NCBI RefSeq assembly: GCF_001424545.1
Contig: NZ_LMQL01000008.1
Coordinates: forward strand, 124,001-188,000
Direction of reading: 5' to 3'
DNA length: 64,000 nt
Source: Ramlibacter sp. Leaf400
GTDB taxonomy: Bacteria; Pseudomonadota; Gammaproteobacteria; Burkholderiales; Burkholderiaceae_C
Below, piece by piece: positions 25,261 to 34,499 of the stretch. A program made the position numbers and the translations under genes. The first letter of the stretch is position 1. Each line of letters begins with the position of its first letter. The notes under the pieces were generated by a model. The model searched no databases and was not told the DNA's origin. It worked only from the letters and a program-made list of their open reading frames with translations.

Positions 25261-27356
25261 GCGCGCGCGTGATGGCGCTCGCGCGCCAGCTGCACGTACC
25301 AGTCCAGGCAGCCGGGGTTGGCCATGGCGTCGAGGTTGACCACCTTCTCCGGCGCCTGCCCGAGCAGCATTTTCTTGACCGGCAGCTCCTGCTTCTTGCC
25401 GGTGAGCGTGCGCGGGATCTCCGCCACCTGGTAGATCTGGTCGGGGATGAAGCGCGGGCTGAGCGCCGTGCGGATCGCGTCGTTCAGGCGCTTGCGCAGG
25501 CCGTCGTCCAGCTGCAGGCCGGGCCGCAGCACCACGAACAGCGGCATCCAGCTTTCGCGGCCCAGGTACTCCAGGTCCACCACCATGGAGTCGAGCACCT
25601 CCGGCAGCGACTCCACCGCGCTGTACAGCTCGCTGGTGCCCATGCGCAGGCCGTGGCGGTTGATGGTGGCGTCGCTGCGGCCGTAGATGATGCAGCCGCC
25701 GCGCGAGGTGATCTTGAGCCAGTCGCCGTGGCGCCAGACGCCCGGGTAGGTGTCGAAGTAGGACGAGAGGTAGCGCTTGTGGCCCTCGTCGTTCCAGAAG
25801 TAGAGCGGCATGGAGGGGATGGGCCGCGTGCACACCAGCTCGCCCACCTCGTCCACCACGGGGCGCCCTTGCTCGTCCCAGGCCTCGACCGAGCAGCCGA
25901 GCAGGCGGCACTGCATCTCGCCGGGCACCAGCGGCAGCTCGCGGTTGCCGCCGATGAAGGCGCCGGCGAAGTCGGTGCCGCCGGAGATGTTCGACCACCA
26001 GATTCCGCCCCCACGCTCCCCCGCTTCGCGTGGCGCGCTGCCCCCCGAGGGGGCGCGCGCGCCTAGGGGCGGCCCGTCGTCGCGCGTGCCCGGCTTGCCC
26101 AGGCGCTCGAACTGCGCATTGGTCCAGCGCTGCACCTCTTCCGAGAGCGGCGAGCCGGTGGTGCCCAGCGCGCGCACGGACTGCAGGCGCGGCATGGACG
26201 ACAGGTCCAGCCCCGCCTTCATGCAGTTGGCGAAGAACGCCGCGCCGGCGCCGAAGAAGGTGACGCCCAGCTCGGCCGCGAAGCGCCACAGCGTGGACCA
26301 GTCGGGCGCGTCCTTGGCCCCCGCGGGATTGCCGTCGTAGAGGCAGCAGGTCGTGCCGTTGAGCAGTCCCGCCATCTGCGCGTTCCACATCACCCAGCCG
26401 GTGGAGCTGTACCAGTGGAAGCGCTCGCCCCAGGTGTTGGGGTGGTAGCTGCAGCCGACGTCGCTGTGCAGCACCAGGTGGGCCAGCATCACCAGCAGGA
26501 TGCCGCCGTGGCCGTGCACGATGGGCTTGGGCAGGCCGGTGGTGCCGCTGGAGTAGACGATCCAGATCGGGTGGTCGAACGGCAGCCACACCGGCTCGAA
26601 GGCCGCGGTGGCCTGGTCGTCGCGGGCCGCGGCCTGGTCGAACCACGCATCCGCCGCCAGCGCTGCCGCGGCGTCGCCGCCCAGGTTGCGCAGCGCCAGC
26701 AGGTGCTGCACCGTGGGCAACTGCGCGCGCAATTCGGCGACCACCCCGCTGCGGTCGAACGCCTTGTGGCCGTAGCTCACGCCGTCGCAGGCGATCAGCA
26801 CCTTGGGCTCGATCTGGCGGAAGCGGTCCAGCACGGCATGGGTGCCCATGTCGGGCGCGCAGATGCTCCAGATGCCGCCCAGGCTCACCACCGCGAGGAA
26901 GGCGACGATGGCCTCCGGCACGTTGGGCAGGTAGGCCGCGACGCGGTCGCCCGGCTGCAGGCCCTGCGCCTTCAGGTGCAGCGCGACCGACGCCACCTGG
27001 CGGCGCAGCTCGGGCCAGGACAGCTCGCGGTGCTGGCCCTGTTCGTTGCGGCTGACCAGGGCGGGGAACCCCGCGGCGTGCGCGGCGTCGGCATGGCGCA
27101 GCACCTGCCGCGCGTAATTCACCTGTGCGCCGGGGAACCACTGCGCGCCCGGCATCGAGGCCTTCGCCAGCACCGCCCGGTGCCGGGTCGGCGACTCGAT
27201 CCGGAAGGCGTCCCAGATGCTCTGCCAGAAGCCGTCCAGGTCCTGCACCGACCAGCGCCAGAGCTCGTCGTAGTTCGCGAACGAGCGCCCGGTGCGCTCT
27301 TGCAGCCACTCCTGGTAGAGGCGGATCTGGGGGATTCGGTCGGGCACGGTGCGCAT
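25257..27356 (-). CDS. Acetoacetyl-CoA synthetase
   Basis: A 699-residue ATP-dependent ligase that activates acetoacetate to acetoacetyl-CoA, linking ketone-body or polyhydroxybutyrate breakdown to central metabolism. The adenylate-forming motifs are present: [18 protein letters not shown] (about 269-286), [15 protein letters not shown] and a C-terminal [11 protein letters not shown] with the catalytic Lys. It is about 30-40 residues longer than usual. The excess sits just before [12 protein letters not shown] and is encoded by a palindromic repeat (26007-26075) inserted in frame. It is translationally coupled to the GNAT gene. Confidence 0.92.
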   Translation of the reverse strand: MRTVPDRIPQIRLYQEWLQERTGRSFANYDELWRWSVQDLDGFWQSIWDAFRIESPTRHRAVLAKASMPGAQWFPGAQVNYARQVLRHADAAHAAGFPALVSRNEQGQHRELSWPELRRQVASVALHLKAQGLQPGDRVAAYLPNVPEAIVAFLAVVSLGGIWSICAPDMGTHAVLDRFRQIEPKVLIACDGVSYGHKAFDRSGVVAELRAQLPTVQHLLALRNLGGDAAAALAADAWFDQAAARDDQATAAFEPVWLPFDHPIWIVYSSGTTGLPKPIVHGHGGILLVMLAHLVLHSDVGCSYHPNTWGERFHWYSSTGWVMWNAQMAGLLNGTTCCLYDGNPAGAKDAPDWSTLWRFAAELGVTFFGAGAAFFANCMKAGLDLSSMPRLQSVRALGTTGSPLSEEVQRWTNAQFERLGKPGTRDDGPPLGARAPSGGSAPREAGERGGGIWWSNISGGTDFAGAFIGGNRELPLVPGEMQCRLLGCSVEAWDEQGRPVVDEVGELVCTRPIPSMPLYFWNDEGHKRYLSSYFDTYPGVWRHGDWLKITSRGGCIIYGRSDATINRHGLRMGTSELYSAVESLPEVLDSMVVDLEYLGRESWMPLFVVLRPGLQLDDGLRKRLNDAIRTALSPRFIPDQIYQVAEIPRTLTGKKQELPVKKMLLGQAPEKVVNLDAMANPGCLDWYVQLARERHHARA
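26007..26075. repeat. GC-rich palindromic repeat inserted in frame in a coding sequence
   Basis: A 69-bp stretch (23 codons) is made of two hairpins: CCACGC...GCGTGG (26011-26033), then GCCCCCTCGGGGGGC-type and CCCCTAGGGG-like symmetry (26037-26075). It resembles a short repeat scattered between genes of Comamonadaceae. It encodes a Pro/Gly/Arg-rich surface insert in acetoacetyl-CoA synthetase without breaking the frame. Confidence 0.7.
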
Positions 27357-27426
27357 GGCGGGCTAGCGTAGCAGCGGCGCCCCGGCCGATGCATCGGGCG
27401 AACACCCGGATGAAAAACCGCTCGGC

Positions 27427-27454
27427 TTGCGTTTTCGCACACCCGTGCTAAAGT
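27427..27454 (+). promoter_or_regulatory. Promoter and operator of the TetR gene
   Basis: TTGCGT (27427-27432) and TAAAGT (27449-27454) are 16 bp apart. Between them lies TTCGCAC-N4-GTGCTAA (27434-27451), nearly identical to the operator at 28109-28126. The ATG at 27462 is only 7 bp after the -10, so the mRNA is probably leaderless. Confidence 0.55.
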
Positions 27455-27461
27455 GCCTCGC

Positions 27462-28064
27462 ATGGAAGCCAAGACCCAGCGCAGCGAACTGACCCGCGCC
27501 GCCATCATCGGTGCGGCGCTGGACCTGGCCGCGGCCGAAGGGCTGGAATCCATCACCCTGCAGGCGGTCGCCGACCGCATCGGGCTCTCGAAGAGCGGCG
27601 TGTTTTCGCGAGTAGGTTCGCGCGAGACGCTCCAGAAGGCGGTGGTGGAGGAATTCGGCCGCCGCTTCATCGACGACGTCTTCGTGCCCGCGATGCAGCA
27701 GCCCAAGGGCCTGCCGCGGCTGGACACCATCGTGCAGCGCTGGATCGTGCGCACGCGTGACGTGGAAGCCAAATCGGGCTGCGTGTTCTCGGCCGGCGCC
27801 TTCGAGCTGGACGACCGCGACGGCCCGCTTCGTGACCACCTGCACAGCGAGATCCTGCGCTGGCGCTCGGCGCTGCGGCGCACCGTGCAGCAGGCCGTCG
27901 AGGCCGGGCACCTGAAGACCGACACCGATGCCGAGCAGTTCGTCAGCGAGATCTACTCGCTGATGCTGGGCATGGTGCACGACGTGCGCTTCCTGCGAGA
28001 GCCGCGCACGGCCGAGCGCGTGCAGTCGACCTGGCGCCGGCTGCTCTCCACCTACATCGCCTGA
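27462..28064 (+). CDS. TetR-family transcriptional regulator
   Basis: 200 residues. The N-terminal helix-turn-helix is at about residues 10-55 (AAIIGAALDLAAAEG, then DRIGLSKSGVFSRVGSRETL) and the C-terminal domain is of the TetR_C type with LDTIVQRWIVRTRDVEAKSG. The start at 27462 (MEAKTQRSELTRAA) is preferred to the GTG three codons upstream. Matching TTCGCAC-N4-GTGCGAA-type sites lie in its own promoter and in front of the next two genes. It therefore probably represses itself and the small-protein/hydrolase unit. Confidence 0.88.
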   Translation: MEAKTQRSELTRAAIIGAALDLAAAEGLESITLQAVADRIGLSKSGVFSRVGSRETLQKAVVEEFGRRFIDDVFVPAMQQPKGLPRLDTIVQRWIVRTRDVEAKSGCVFSAGAFELDDRDGPLRDHLHSEILRWRSALRRTVQQAVEAGHLKTDTDAEQFVSEIYSLMLGMVHDVRFLREPRTAERVQSTWRRLLSTYIA

Positions 28065-28108
28065 GTTCCCCCAGAAGAAGATGCCCCTCGCCCTTCGCTC
28101 AACCACAT

Positions 28109-28126
28109 TTCGCACAGCCGTGCGAA
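28109..28126. promoter_or_regulatory. TetR operator in front of the small-protein/hydrolase unit
   Basis: A perfect 7-bp inverted repeat TTCGCAC-AGCC-GTGCGAA. The TetR promoter copy at 27434-27451 differs by only one half-site base and in the central spacer. It lies 14 bp before the start of the 37-residue ORF. Confidence 0.65.
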
Positions 28127-28139
28127 GAAAGGAACCGCC

Positions 28140-28253
28140 ATGCTGATCCTCCTCGCCATCGCCCTCGCCTGGGGCGGCATCGCCGGCGGCCGCGCCGCCC
28201 TGCGTTCGCTGCGCAGCCTGCCCCGGCGCAACGAAGACATGGTCTTCTACTGA
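28140..28253 (+). CDS. Very small membrane peptide (37 aa)
   Basis: The ATG at 28140 follows AAAGGA with good spacing. It encodes MLILLAIALAWGGIAGGRAA and then an Arg-rich tail ending NEDMVFY. One hydrophobic helix spans about residues 1-18. The next gene begins 12 bp after its stop with its own AAAGGA site, so the two form an operon under the TetR operator. No known family recognised. A regulatory or membrane-associated role is only conjecture. Confidence 0.6.
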   Translation: MLILLAIALAWGGIAGGRAALRSLRSLPRRNEDMVFY

Positions 28254-28265
28254 AAGGACAACGCG

Positions 28266-29150
28266 ATGACACGCACCGCCGTGCAGGCCACGTCCGACTT
28301 CTACCAGGCCGGCCCCGGGCTGCGCCTGTTCCGCCTGGCGCTGGGCGCGTCCCAACGCATCTGGCCGTCGCTGGCCGTGCGCGCCTCGCTGCGCCTGTTC
28401 GGCACGCCGCTGCCGCCCAAGTGGCTGCAGCGCAAGGGCGCCTGGGACAGCGACTGGCACATCGAGGCCTGGCCCTTCGAGGACGCGAGCCTGACGCTCT
28501 ACTCGCGACCCGTGGCGCCGCACGCGCCGGTGGTGCTGCTGGTCCACGGCTGGGGCGGCCATGCGCGGCAGATGCTGCCGCTGGCCGACGCCGCGATCCG
28601 CGCCGGGCTGCGGCCGGTGATCGTGGAGATGCCGGCCCATGGCCGCAGCGCCGGCGCGGTCAGCAACCTGCCGCAGTTCGCCCGCGCCATCGAGTACGTG
28701 GGCGCCCGCCTGCTGCAGCAGGGCCACCAGCTGCGCGCGCTGGTGGCGCATTCGCTGGGCGCCAACGGCGCGGCCTACGCCACCAGCCGCGGCCTGCCGG
28801 TGGAGCGGCTGGTGCTGCTGGCGCCGCCGGCCTCGCCGCGCGAGTACACGCGCCTGTTCGCCGCCGTCTTCGGCCTGTCGGAAGGCACGCGCTCGCGCAT
28901 GCAGGCGCGCATCGAGGCGCGCGAAGGCGTCCTGATGGCGCAGTTCGAGCCGCAGGCCGTGGGCGCGCGCATCGACTTGCCCACGCTGGTGGTGCACGAC
29001 CGCGGCGACCGCATCAACCGCTTCGCCGACGGCCAGGCCTTCGCCAGCGAGATCGCCGGCGCGCGGCTGCTGGCCACCGAGGGCATGGGCCACCGCAAGC
29101 TGCTCAAGGAACCGCCGGTGCTGCGCGAGGTGGCCGACTTCCTGCGCTGA
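28266..29150 (+). CDS. Alpha/beta hydrolase
   Basis: A 294-residue serine hydrolase with [14 protein letters not shown] (about 91-104) as oxyanion segment and [13 protein letters not shown] (about 160-172) as nucleophile elbow. The acid is in [12 protein letters not shown] (about 240-251) and the His in [14 protein letters not shown] (about 275-288). The N-terminal 75 residues form an extra cap-like segment rich in Arg/Leu. It is second gene of the TetR-controlled unit. The substrate is unknown; a lipid or ester taken up from the surroundings would fit TetR control. Confidence 0.85.
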   Translation: MTRTAVQATSDFYQAGPGLRLFRLALGASQRIWPSLAVRASLRLFGTPLPPKWLQRKGAWDSDWHIEAWPFEDASLTLYSRPVAPHAPVVLLVHGWGGHARQMLPLADAAIRAGLRPVIVEMPAHGRSAGAVSNLPQFARAIEYVGARLLQQGHQLRALVAHSLGANGAAYATSRGLPVERLVLLAPPASPREYTRLFAAVFGLSEGTRSRMQARIEAREGVLMAQFEPQAVGARIDLPTLVVHDRGDRINRFADGQAFASEIAGARLLATEGMGHRKLLKEPPVLREVADFLR

Positions 29151-29219
29151 CGCGCCGCTTGTCGCCCGCAGGGGCGGCGCTTAGCATCTGCTGCTTCAAC
29201 ACAAGAAGGAGCGGAGAAG

Positions 29220-30554
29220 ATGGGAATGTTCACCTGGACGGAGCGGCCTGCGCAGGTCCTGCAGCAAGGCGGAGTGATCGGGCCGGAGGAACGCCTGCCC
29301 TGGCCGCAGACGGCCGCCATGGGCGTGCAGCACGTGATCGCCATGTTCGGCGCCACCGTGCTCGCGCCCATCCTCATGGGCTTCGACCCCAATGTCGCCA
29401 TCCTCATGAGCGGCGTGGGCACGCTGATCTTCTTCCTGATCACCGGCGGCAAGGTGCCCAGCTACCTCGGCTCCAGCTTCGCCTTCATCGGCGTGGTGAT
29501 CGCTGCCACCGCCTACGCCGGCAAGGGGCCCAACGCCAACATCGGCGTGGCGCTGGGCGGCATCATCGCCTGCGGCGTGCTCTACACGCTGATCGGCTTG
29601 GTCGTGCAGGCGGTGGGCACCGGCTGGATCGAGCGCTTCATGCCGCCGGTGGTCACCGGTGCGGTGGTCGCGGTGATCGGCCTGAACCTGGCCGGCATCC
29701 CGATCAAGAACATGGCCGCCAGCAGCTTCGACTCCTGGATGCAGGCCGTCACGTTCGTCAGCGTGGCCGTGGTCGCGGTGTTTACCCGGGGCATGGTGCA
29801 GCGTCTGCTGATCCTGGTCGGCCTGATCGTCGCCAGCGTGATCTACGCGGTGCTCACCAACGGGCTGGGCATGGGCAAGCCGATGGACTTCAGCGGCATC
29901 ATCGCCGCGCCGTGGTTCGGTGCCCCCGCTTTCGCCGCGCCGGTGTTCAGCGGCCCGGCCATGCTGATGATCGCGCCGGTGGCCATCATCCTGGTGGCCG
30001 AGAACCTGGGCCACATCAAGGCCGTGACCGCCATGACCGGCCGCAACCTGGACGCCTACATGGGCCGGGCCTTCATCGGCGACGGCGTGGCCACCATGGT
30101 CAGCGGCGCTTCCGGCGGCACGGGCGTGACCACGTACGCCGAGAACATCGGCGTGATGGCCGCGACCAAGATCTACTCGACCGCCATCTTCGTGTTCGCC
30201 GCCGCCATCGCCATCGTGCTGGGCTTCTCGCCGAAGTTCGGCGCGGTGATCCAGGCCATCCCGCTGCCGGTGATGGGCGGCGTGTCCATCGTGGTGTTCG
30301 GCCTGATCGCGGCCGCCGGCGCCAAGATCTGGGTCGACAACCGGGTGGACTTCTCGGACAACCGCAACCTGATCGTGGCGGCGGTGACGCTGGTGCTGGG
30401 CACCGGCGACTTCACGCTGAAGTTCGGCGGCTTCGCGCTGGGCGGCATCGGCACCGCGACCTTCGGCGCCATCCTGCTCTACGCCCTGCTCAGCCGCGGC
30501 GGCAGCCGCCCCGCCGCGCAGACCACGGCCACGGCCACGCCGGTGCAGCGCTGA
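29220..30554 (+). CDS. NCS2-family uracil/pyrimidine permease
   Basis: A 444-residue inner-membrane symporter with about 12-14 helices. The N-terminus [19 protein letters not shown] is the conserved NCS2 start with the functional Gln-His. [18 protein letters not shown] and [20 protein letters not shown] are the substrate-binding helices with the conserved Glu residues (two AEN motifs). The sequence is closest to the UraA/RutG group, so uracil or thymine uptake is most likely. The stop overlaps the next start by one base (TGATG), coupling it to a thioesterase. Confidence 0.9.
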   Translation: MGMFTWTERPAQVLQQGGVIGPEERLPWPQTAAMGVQHVIAMFGATVLAPILMGFDPNVAILMSGVGTLIFFLITGGKVPSYLGSSFAFIGVVIAATAYAGKGPNANIGVALGGIIACGVLYTLIGLVVQAVGTGWIERFMPPVVTGAVVAVIGLNLAGIPIKNMAASSFDSWMQAVTFVSVAVVAVFTRGMVQRLLILVGLIVASVIYAVLTNGLGMGKPMDFSGIIAAPWFGAPAFAAPVFSGPAMLMIAPVAIILVAENLGHIKAVTAMTGRNLDAYMGRAFIGDGVATMVSGASGGTGVTTYAENIGVMAATKIYSTAIFVFAAAIAIVLGFSPKFGAVIQAIPLPVMGGVSIVVFGLIAAAGAKIWVDNRVDFSDNRNLIVAAVTLVLGTGDFTLKFGGFALGGIGTATFGAILLYALLSRGGSRPAAQTTATATPVQR

Positions 30555-30976
30555 TGCCGATCTGGAAGCAGCCGATCTCGGTGGAGCGCCTGACCGAGAT
30601 GCATGTCGGCACCGCGGTGGAGCACCTGGGCATCGAGTTCCTGGAGGTCGGCGACGACTTCATCCGCGCGCGCGTGCCGGTGGACACGCGCACGCGCCAG
30701 CCCTACGGCATCCTGCACGGCGGGGTGTCGGTCGTGCTGGCCGAGACGCTGGGCTCCTGCGGCGCGGCGTTCACCGCCGAGACGGGGACGCGTGCGGTGG
30801 GCCTGGACATCAACGCCAACCACCTGCGCAGCGCCAGCCAGGGCTGGGTCACCGGCATCGCGCGGCCGGTGCACATCGGCCGCAGCACGCAGGTGTGGGC
30901 CATCGAGCTGAGCAACGACCAGGGCCAGCCCACCTGCGTGTCGCGCATCACGATGGCGATGCTGCAGGGGCGCTGA
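30554..30976 (+). CDS. Hotdog-fold acyl-CoA thioesterase (EntH/MenI-like)
   Basis: A 140-residue thioesterase of the PaaI/EntH/MenI type. GILHGGVSVVLAETLGSCGA (about 56-75) contains the HGG motif and the catalytic Glu, and LDINANHLRSASQGWVTG is the conserved strand. Members hydrolyse aromatic or aliphatic acyl-CoA; some act on 1,4-dihydroxy-2-naphthoyl-CoA. The start overlaps the permease stop, so it is translated with it, although no metabolic link to pyrimidines is apparent. Confidence 0.85.
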   Translation: MPIWKQPISVERLTEMHVGTAVEHLGIEFLEVGDDFIRARVPVDTRTRQPYGILHGGVSVVLAETLGSCGAAFTAETGTRAVGLDINANHLRSASQGWVTGIARPVHIGRSTQVWAIELSNDQGQPTCVSRITMAMLQGR

Positions 30977-30987
30977 AGCGCTGCGGC

Positions 30988-31560
30988 TTATTGCGGATCG
31001 GCGCCGCCGCGCGCCATCCGCTCGCTCTTCCAGTAGACGTCGTCGCCGCCGTCTATTCGGTTGAGCACGCGGGCCAGCACGAACATCAGGTCCGACAGGC
31101 GGTTGAGGTAGCGACGGGGCGTGTCGTTGACCTGCTCGGACTGTCCGACCGCCACCACCGAACGTTCCGCCCGCCGCGCCACCGTGCGGCAGACATGCGC
31201 CTGCGACGCGGCCCGCGTGCCGGCCGGCAGGATGAACTCCTCCAGCTTGGGCAGGCGCCCGTTGTGCAGCGCGAGCGCGTCGTCCAGCACGGCCAGCGCC
31301 TCGGGCTTGATCAGCTCGTAGCCCGGGATCGACAGCTCGCCGCCCAGGTTGAACAGCTGGTGCTGCACCTCGACCAGCAGCGTGCGCACCTCGTCCGGCA
31401 GCTTCTCGCACAGCAGCAGACCGATGTGCGAGTTGAGCTCGTCCACGTCGCCCATGGCCTGCACGCGCGCGCTGTGCTTGGGCACGCGGGTGTTGTCGCC
31501 CAGGCCCGTGGTGCCGTCGTCGCCGGTGCGGGTGGCGATCTGCGTCAGGCGCTTGCCCAT
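30988..31560 (-). CDS. ATP:cob(I)alamin adenosyltransferase, PduO type
   Basis: The 190-residue enzyme transfers the adenosyl group of ATP to cob(I)alamin to make coenzyme B12. MGKRLTQIATRTGDDGTTGL is the ATP-binding N-terminus (TRTGDxGTT motif). DVDELNSHIG (about 39-48) and the ARRAERSVVAVG plus YLNRLSDLMFVLAR region (about 130-165) form the rest of the active site. No cobalamin riboswitch is seen upstream. It converges on the thioesterase gene with only 11 bp between stops. Start 31560 matches the family beginning; the frame extends to 31623. Confidence 0.92.
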   Translation of the reverse strand: MGKRLTQIATRTGDDGTTGLGDNTRVPKHSARVQAMGDVDELNSHIGLLLCEKLPDEVRTLLVEVQHQLFNLGGELSIPGYELIKPEALAVLDDALALHNGRLPKLEEFILPAGTRAASQAHVCRTVARRAERSVVAVGQSEQVNDTPRRYLNRLSDLMFVLARVLNRIDGGDDVYWKSERMARGGADPQ

Positions 31561-31638
31561 CTTTGGCTCCTCTTGGAATGTGGGGCGGATTGTCCCATCG
31601 CGGCCCCTGACGGCCTCGGCCATGGCCGGGTGCGAGCC

Positions 31639-31645
31639 GTCCTAC
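31639..31645 (+). promoter_or_regulatory. GTCCTAC element upstream of the EF-hand gene
   Basis: TGCGAGCC-GTCCTAC lies 73 bp before the start codon. The context is nearly identical to TGCGTGCC-GTCCTAC at 51431-51445. It is one of five such elements in the window that point toward genes for secreted or envelope proteins. Confidence 0.35.
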
Positions 31646-31717
31646 GCCGACTCTCGCGATAGCGCGACACGCACGTGGCCCAGCCGCGCCACCATGGGGA
31701 AGCTCCAGGAGTCCGCC

Positions 31718-32593
31718 ATGAAGCAGCCTTCCGCCTCCTCCTTCCTCCTGCCCAGGCCGCGCGCCGTGCTCGCGACCCTGGTCCTCACCCTGTGCGCAGG
31801 CTTCGCAGCCGCGCAGGCACCGGTGCGCAGCGCCACCTCGCCGCGGGCGGCGGGCATCGGCATCTCCGGCGGCAACGCGGGGGGCGCCACGGTACCGGCC
31901 ACGCGCAACCCGATCGCGGTCGCGCCTGGCGCCGGCACGGGCACGCTGCCCCTGGGCGCGCCCTCGCCCTCGGGCCTGGCGTCGCCTTCACCCTTCCCGG
32001 CCGGCATCTCCTCCACCAGCATCGCCGCGCCCGGCACCAGTGCCGCGATCACCGCGCCGACCGCGATCGCCCCCAGCGTGGCCGGCACCGTGGGCACGGC
32101 CGGCGGCGTGACCAGCAGCACGCGCGGCGTGGTGAACCCGCTGGGCACGACGACCACGGGCCAGCCGATCGATGCCGGCGTCATCGGTCCCGCCGGCGCG
32201 GCCGCCGCGGTGCTCGATCCGAACGGCGCTGCCGCGGCGGGCAACGCGGGCGCGGCCGTCAGCGTGGGGACGCCCGGCGCCGCACCCGGCACCGCCGGGA
32301 TCGGCGCGACGCCGGGCGCCACCGGCGTGGTCCAGGGCGCCTCGGTCGGGAGCGCGGGCGGGCTCACCGGCGGCGTGCCGTCGGTGTCGCCGGGGGCCGT
32401 GGTGGCGCGGGGCGGGCCGCTCACGGCCCTGCAGGTGGCGCAGTTCTTCCTGCAGGCCGACGGCAACGGCGACGGGCTGCTGTCGCGCGCCGAGGCGCTG
32501 CGGCTGCCGCTGGTGACGATGACCTTCGAGGACATGGACACCAACCGCGACGGTTCGGTTTCGCGGTCCGAATACGACGACAGCCTGCGCTAG
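31718..32593 (+). CDS. Secreted EF-hand calcium-binding protein with low-complexity Ala/Gly region
   Basis: 291 residues. The start at 31718 follows CCAGGAG. A signal peptide (about residues 1-31, ending GFAAAQ) is followed by about 190 residues of Ala/Gly/Thr/Pro-rich low-complexity sequence, and then two canonical EF-hand loops near the C-terminus, DGNGDGLLSRAE and DTNRDGSVSRSE. Calcium binding in the periplasm or outside the cell is well supported; the role is unknown. The gene stands alone, with a GTCCTAC element upstream. Confidence 0.82.
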   Translation: MKQPSASSFLLPRPRAVLATLVLTLCAGFAAAQAPVRSATSPRAAGIGISGGNAGGATVPATRNPIAVAPGAGTGTLPLGAPSPSGLASPSPFPAGISSTSIAAPGTSAAITAPTAIAPSVAGTVGTAGGVTSSTRGVVNPLGTTTTGQPIDAGVIGPAGAAAAVLDPNGAAAAGNAGAAVSVGTPGAAPGTAGIGATPGATGVVQGASVGSAGGLTGGVPSVSPGAVVARGGPLTALQVAQFFLQADGNGDGLLSRAEALRLPLVTMTFEDMDTNRDGSVSRSEYDDSLR

Positions 32594-32664
32594 CAGAGCG
32601 CGGCGCGACCGTTGGGCCGCGCCGCGGCCTCGGCGTAAACTGGCCGGCTCCAGGAGACTTGCCC

Positions 32665-34089
32665 ATGAACGCGCCCACCGCCGTGTCCCACCTCGTTCCC
32701 GAATTCCATCCGCGGCCAGTGCCGCAGGCGCTGCTGGATGCGCTGCAGGCGCGCTTCGGCGCTCAGTGCTCCACCGCGGCGGCGGTGCGCGAGCAGCACG
32801 GCCGTGACGAGTCCTCCTTCGAGGTGCCTCCGCCCGCCGCCGTGGTGTTCGCCGAGAAGACGCAGGACGTGGCCGATGCGGTCGCGCTCGCCTCGCAGCA
32901 CGACGTGCCGGTCATCCCGTTCGGTGTCGGCTCCTCCCTGGAAGGCCACCTGCTGGCCGTGCAGGGCGGCATCAGCATCGACCTGGGCCGCATGAACAAG
33001 GTGCTGTCGGTCAATCCCGAGGACCTCACCGTCACCGTGCAGGCCGGCGTCACCCGCAAGCAGCTGAACGACGAGATCCGCAGTACCGGCCTGTTCTTCC
33101 CGATCGACCCGGGTGCCGACGCCACCCTCGGCGGCATGAGCGCCACGCGCGCCTCCGGCACCAACGCCGTGCGCTACGGGACCATGCGCGAGAACGTGCT
33201 GGGCCTGGAAGTCGTCACCGCCTCGGGCGAGGTGATCCGCACCGGCACGCGCGCCAAGAAGTCCTCGGCCGGCTACGACCTCACGCGGCTGATGGTGGGC
33301 AGCGAAGGCACGCTGGGCGTGATCACCGAGATCACGCTGCGGCTCTACCCCATCCCCGAGGCGATCTCGGCGGCGGTGTGCTCCTTCCCGAGCATCGAGG
33401 CCGCGGTGCGCACCGTCATCCAGGTCATCCAGCTGGGCGTGCCGATCGCGCGGGTGGAACTGATCGACCACCACACGGTGCGGATGGTCAACGCGCACAG
33501 CAAGCTGGGCCTGCGCGAAGAGCCGATGCTGCTGATGGAATTCCACGGCTCGCCGGCCGGCGTGAAGGAGCAGGCCGAGACGGTGCAGGAGATCGCCAGC
33601 GAGTTCGGCGGCAACGCCTTCGAGTGGGCCACCACGCCGGAGGAACGCACCCGCCTGTGGACCGCGCGGCACAACGCGTACTTCGCCGCCATCCAGTCGC
33701 GGCCGGGCTGCCGCGCGATCTCCACCGACACCTGCGTGCCGATCTCGCGCCTGGCCGACTGCCTGCTCGACTCGGTGAAGGAAGCCGATGGCAGCGGCAT
33801 CCCCTACTTCCTGGTCGGCCACGTGGGCGACGGCAACTTCCACTTCGGCTACCTGCTCGACCCCAACGAGGCGCGCGAACGCGAGGTGGCCGAGGACCTG
33901 AACCACAAGCTGGTGACGCGCGCGCTCAACCTGGGCGGCACCTGCACCGGCGAACATGGCGTCGGCCTGCACAAGATGGGCTTCCTGGTCACCGAGGCCG
34001 GCGCCGGCGCGGTGGACATGATGCGCACCATCAAGCGGGCGCTGGACCCGAAGAACATCCTCAACCCCGGGAAGATCTTCTCGCTCTGA
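32665..34089 (+). CDS. FAD-linked D-lactate dehydrogenase/glycolate oxidase family protein
   Basis: A 474-residue flavoprotein. The FAD-binding PCMH domain (about 60-235) has VIPFGVGSSLEGHLLAV and PGADATLGGMSATRASGTNA. The C-terminal FAD-oxidase domain has GHVGDGNFHFGYL (about 388-400) and TGEHGVGLHKMGF (about 434-446), the metal/substrate signature of D-2-hydroxyacid dehydrogenases. D-lactate oxidation with cytochrome or quinone as acceptor is the best guess (Dld/LDHD type). Glycolate oxidase subunit GlcD is less likely because no glcE or glcF accompanies it. The start follows CAGGAGAC. Confidence 0.88.
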   Translation: MNAPTAVSHLVPEFHPRPVPQALLDALQARFGAQCSTAAAVREQHGRDESSFEVPPPAAVVFAEKTQDVADAVALASQHDVPVIPFGVGSSLEGHLLAVQGGISIDLGRMNKVLSVNPEDLTVTVQAGVTRKQLNDEIRSTGLFFPIDPGADATLGGMSATRASGTNAVRYGTMRENVLGLEVVTASGEVIRTGTRAKKSSAGYDLTRLMVGSEGTLGVITEITLRLYPIPEAISAAVCSFPSIEAAVRTVIQVIQLGVPIARVELIDHHTVRMVNAHSKLGLREEPMLLMEFHGSPAGVKEQAETVQEIASEFGGNAFEWATTPEERTRLWTARHNAYFAAIQSRPGCRAISTDTCVPISRLADCLLDSVKEADGSGIPYFLVGHVGDGNFHFGYLLDPNEAREREVAEDLNHKLVTRALNLGGTCTGEHGVGLHKMGFLVTEAGAGAVDMMRTIKRALDPKNILNPGKIFSL

Positions 34090-34096
34090 GCCCGCG

Positions 34097-34492
34097 ATGA
34101 AGCCCACCACGCCCCTGCTGCTCGCCGCCTGCCTGATGGTCGGCGCCTGCGCACACCGACCGGCTTCACAGGTGAACTACGGCCACCCCGCGCTCAACGC
34201 GATGGTGCCGGTGCCGCAGGTGCAGAACGACCCGGCTCGTGTCGGGCTGGGCGCGCTGGTCGGCGGTCTGGCGGGCGCGCAGGTGGGATCGGGCAACGGG
34301 CGGCTCGCGGCCGCCGGGGCGGGTGCGGCCATCGGCGCGATGGCGGCCCAGGGCCAGTACAGCCCCGAGGCCGCGCTGGGCGGCCTGGCCGGTGGCCTGA
34401 TCGGATCGCAGGTCGGCGGCGGCAGCGGCCGTGTCGCGGCCACTGCACTGGGCGCCGGCCTGGGCGCCTGGCTGGCCGTGCCGCGCGACTGA
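34097..34492 (+). CDS. Glycine-zipper outer-membrane lipoprotein
   Basis: 131 residues. The signal MKPTTPLLLAACLMVGAC carries the lipobox at Cys18. The mature part has two glycine-zipper hairpins (GALVGGLAGAQVGSGNGRLA at about 51-70, and GGLAGGLIGSQVGGGSGRVA at about 94-113), as in the 17-kDa antigen/SlyB-like family that inserts in or packs against the outer membrane. It is encoded 7 bp after the D-lactate-dehydrogenase-like gene, then followed by a REP cluster. Structural or envelope-stability role inferred. Confidence 0.8.
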   Translation: MKPTTPLLLAACLMVGACAHRPASQVNYGHPALNAMVPVPQVQNDPARVGLGALVGGLAGAQVGSGNGRLAAAGAGAAIGAMAAQGQYSPEAALGGLAGGLIGSQVGGGSGRVAATALGAGLGAWLAVPRD

Positions 34493-34499
34493 CTTCACC

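Noticed and set aside
27363..29093. A 576-codon minus-strand frame across the TetR and hydrolase genes
   Set aside because: A shadow ORF. The plus strand carries two well-formed genes with ribosome sites and operators.
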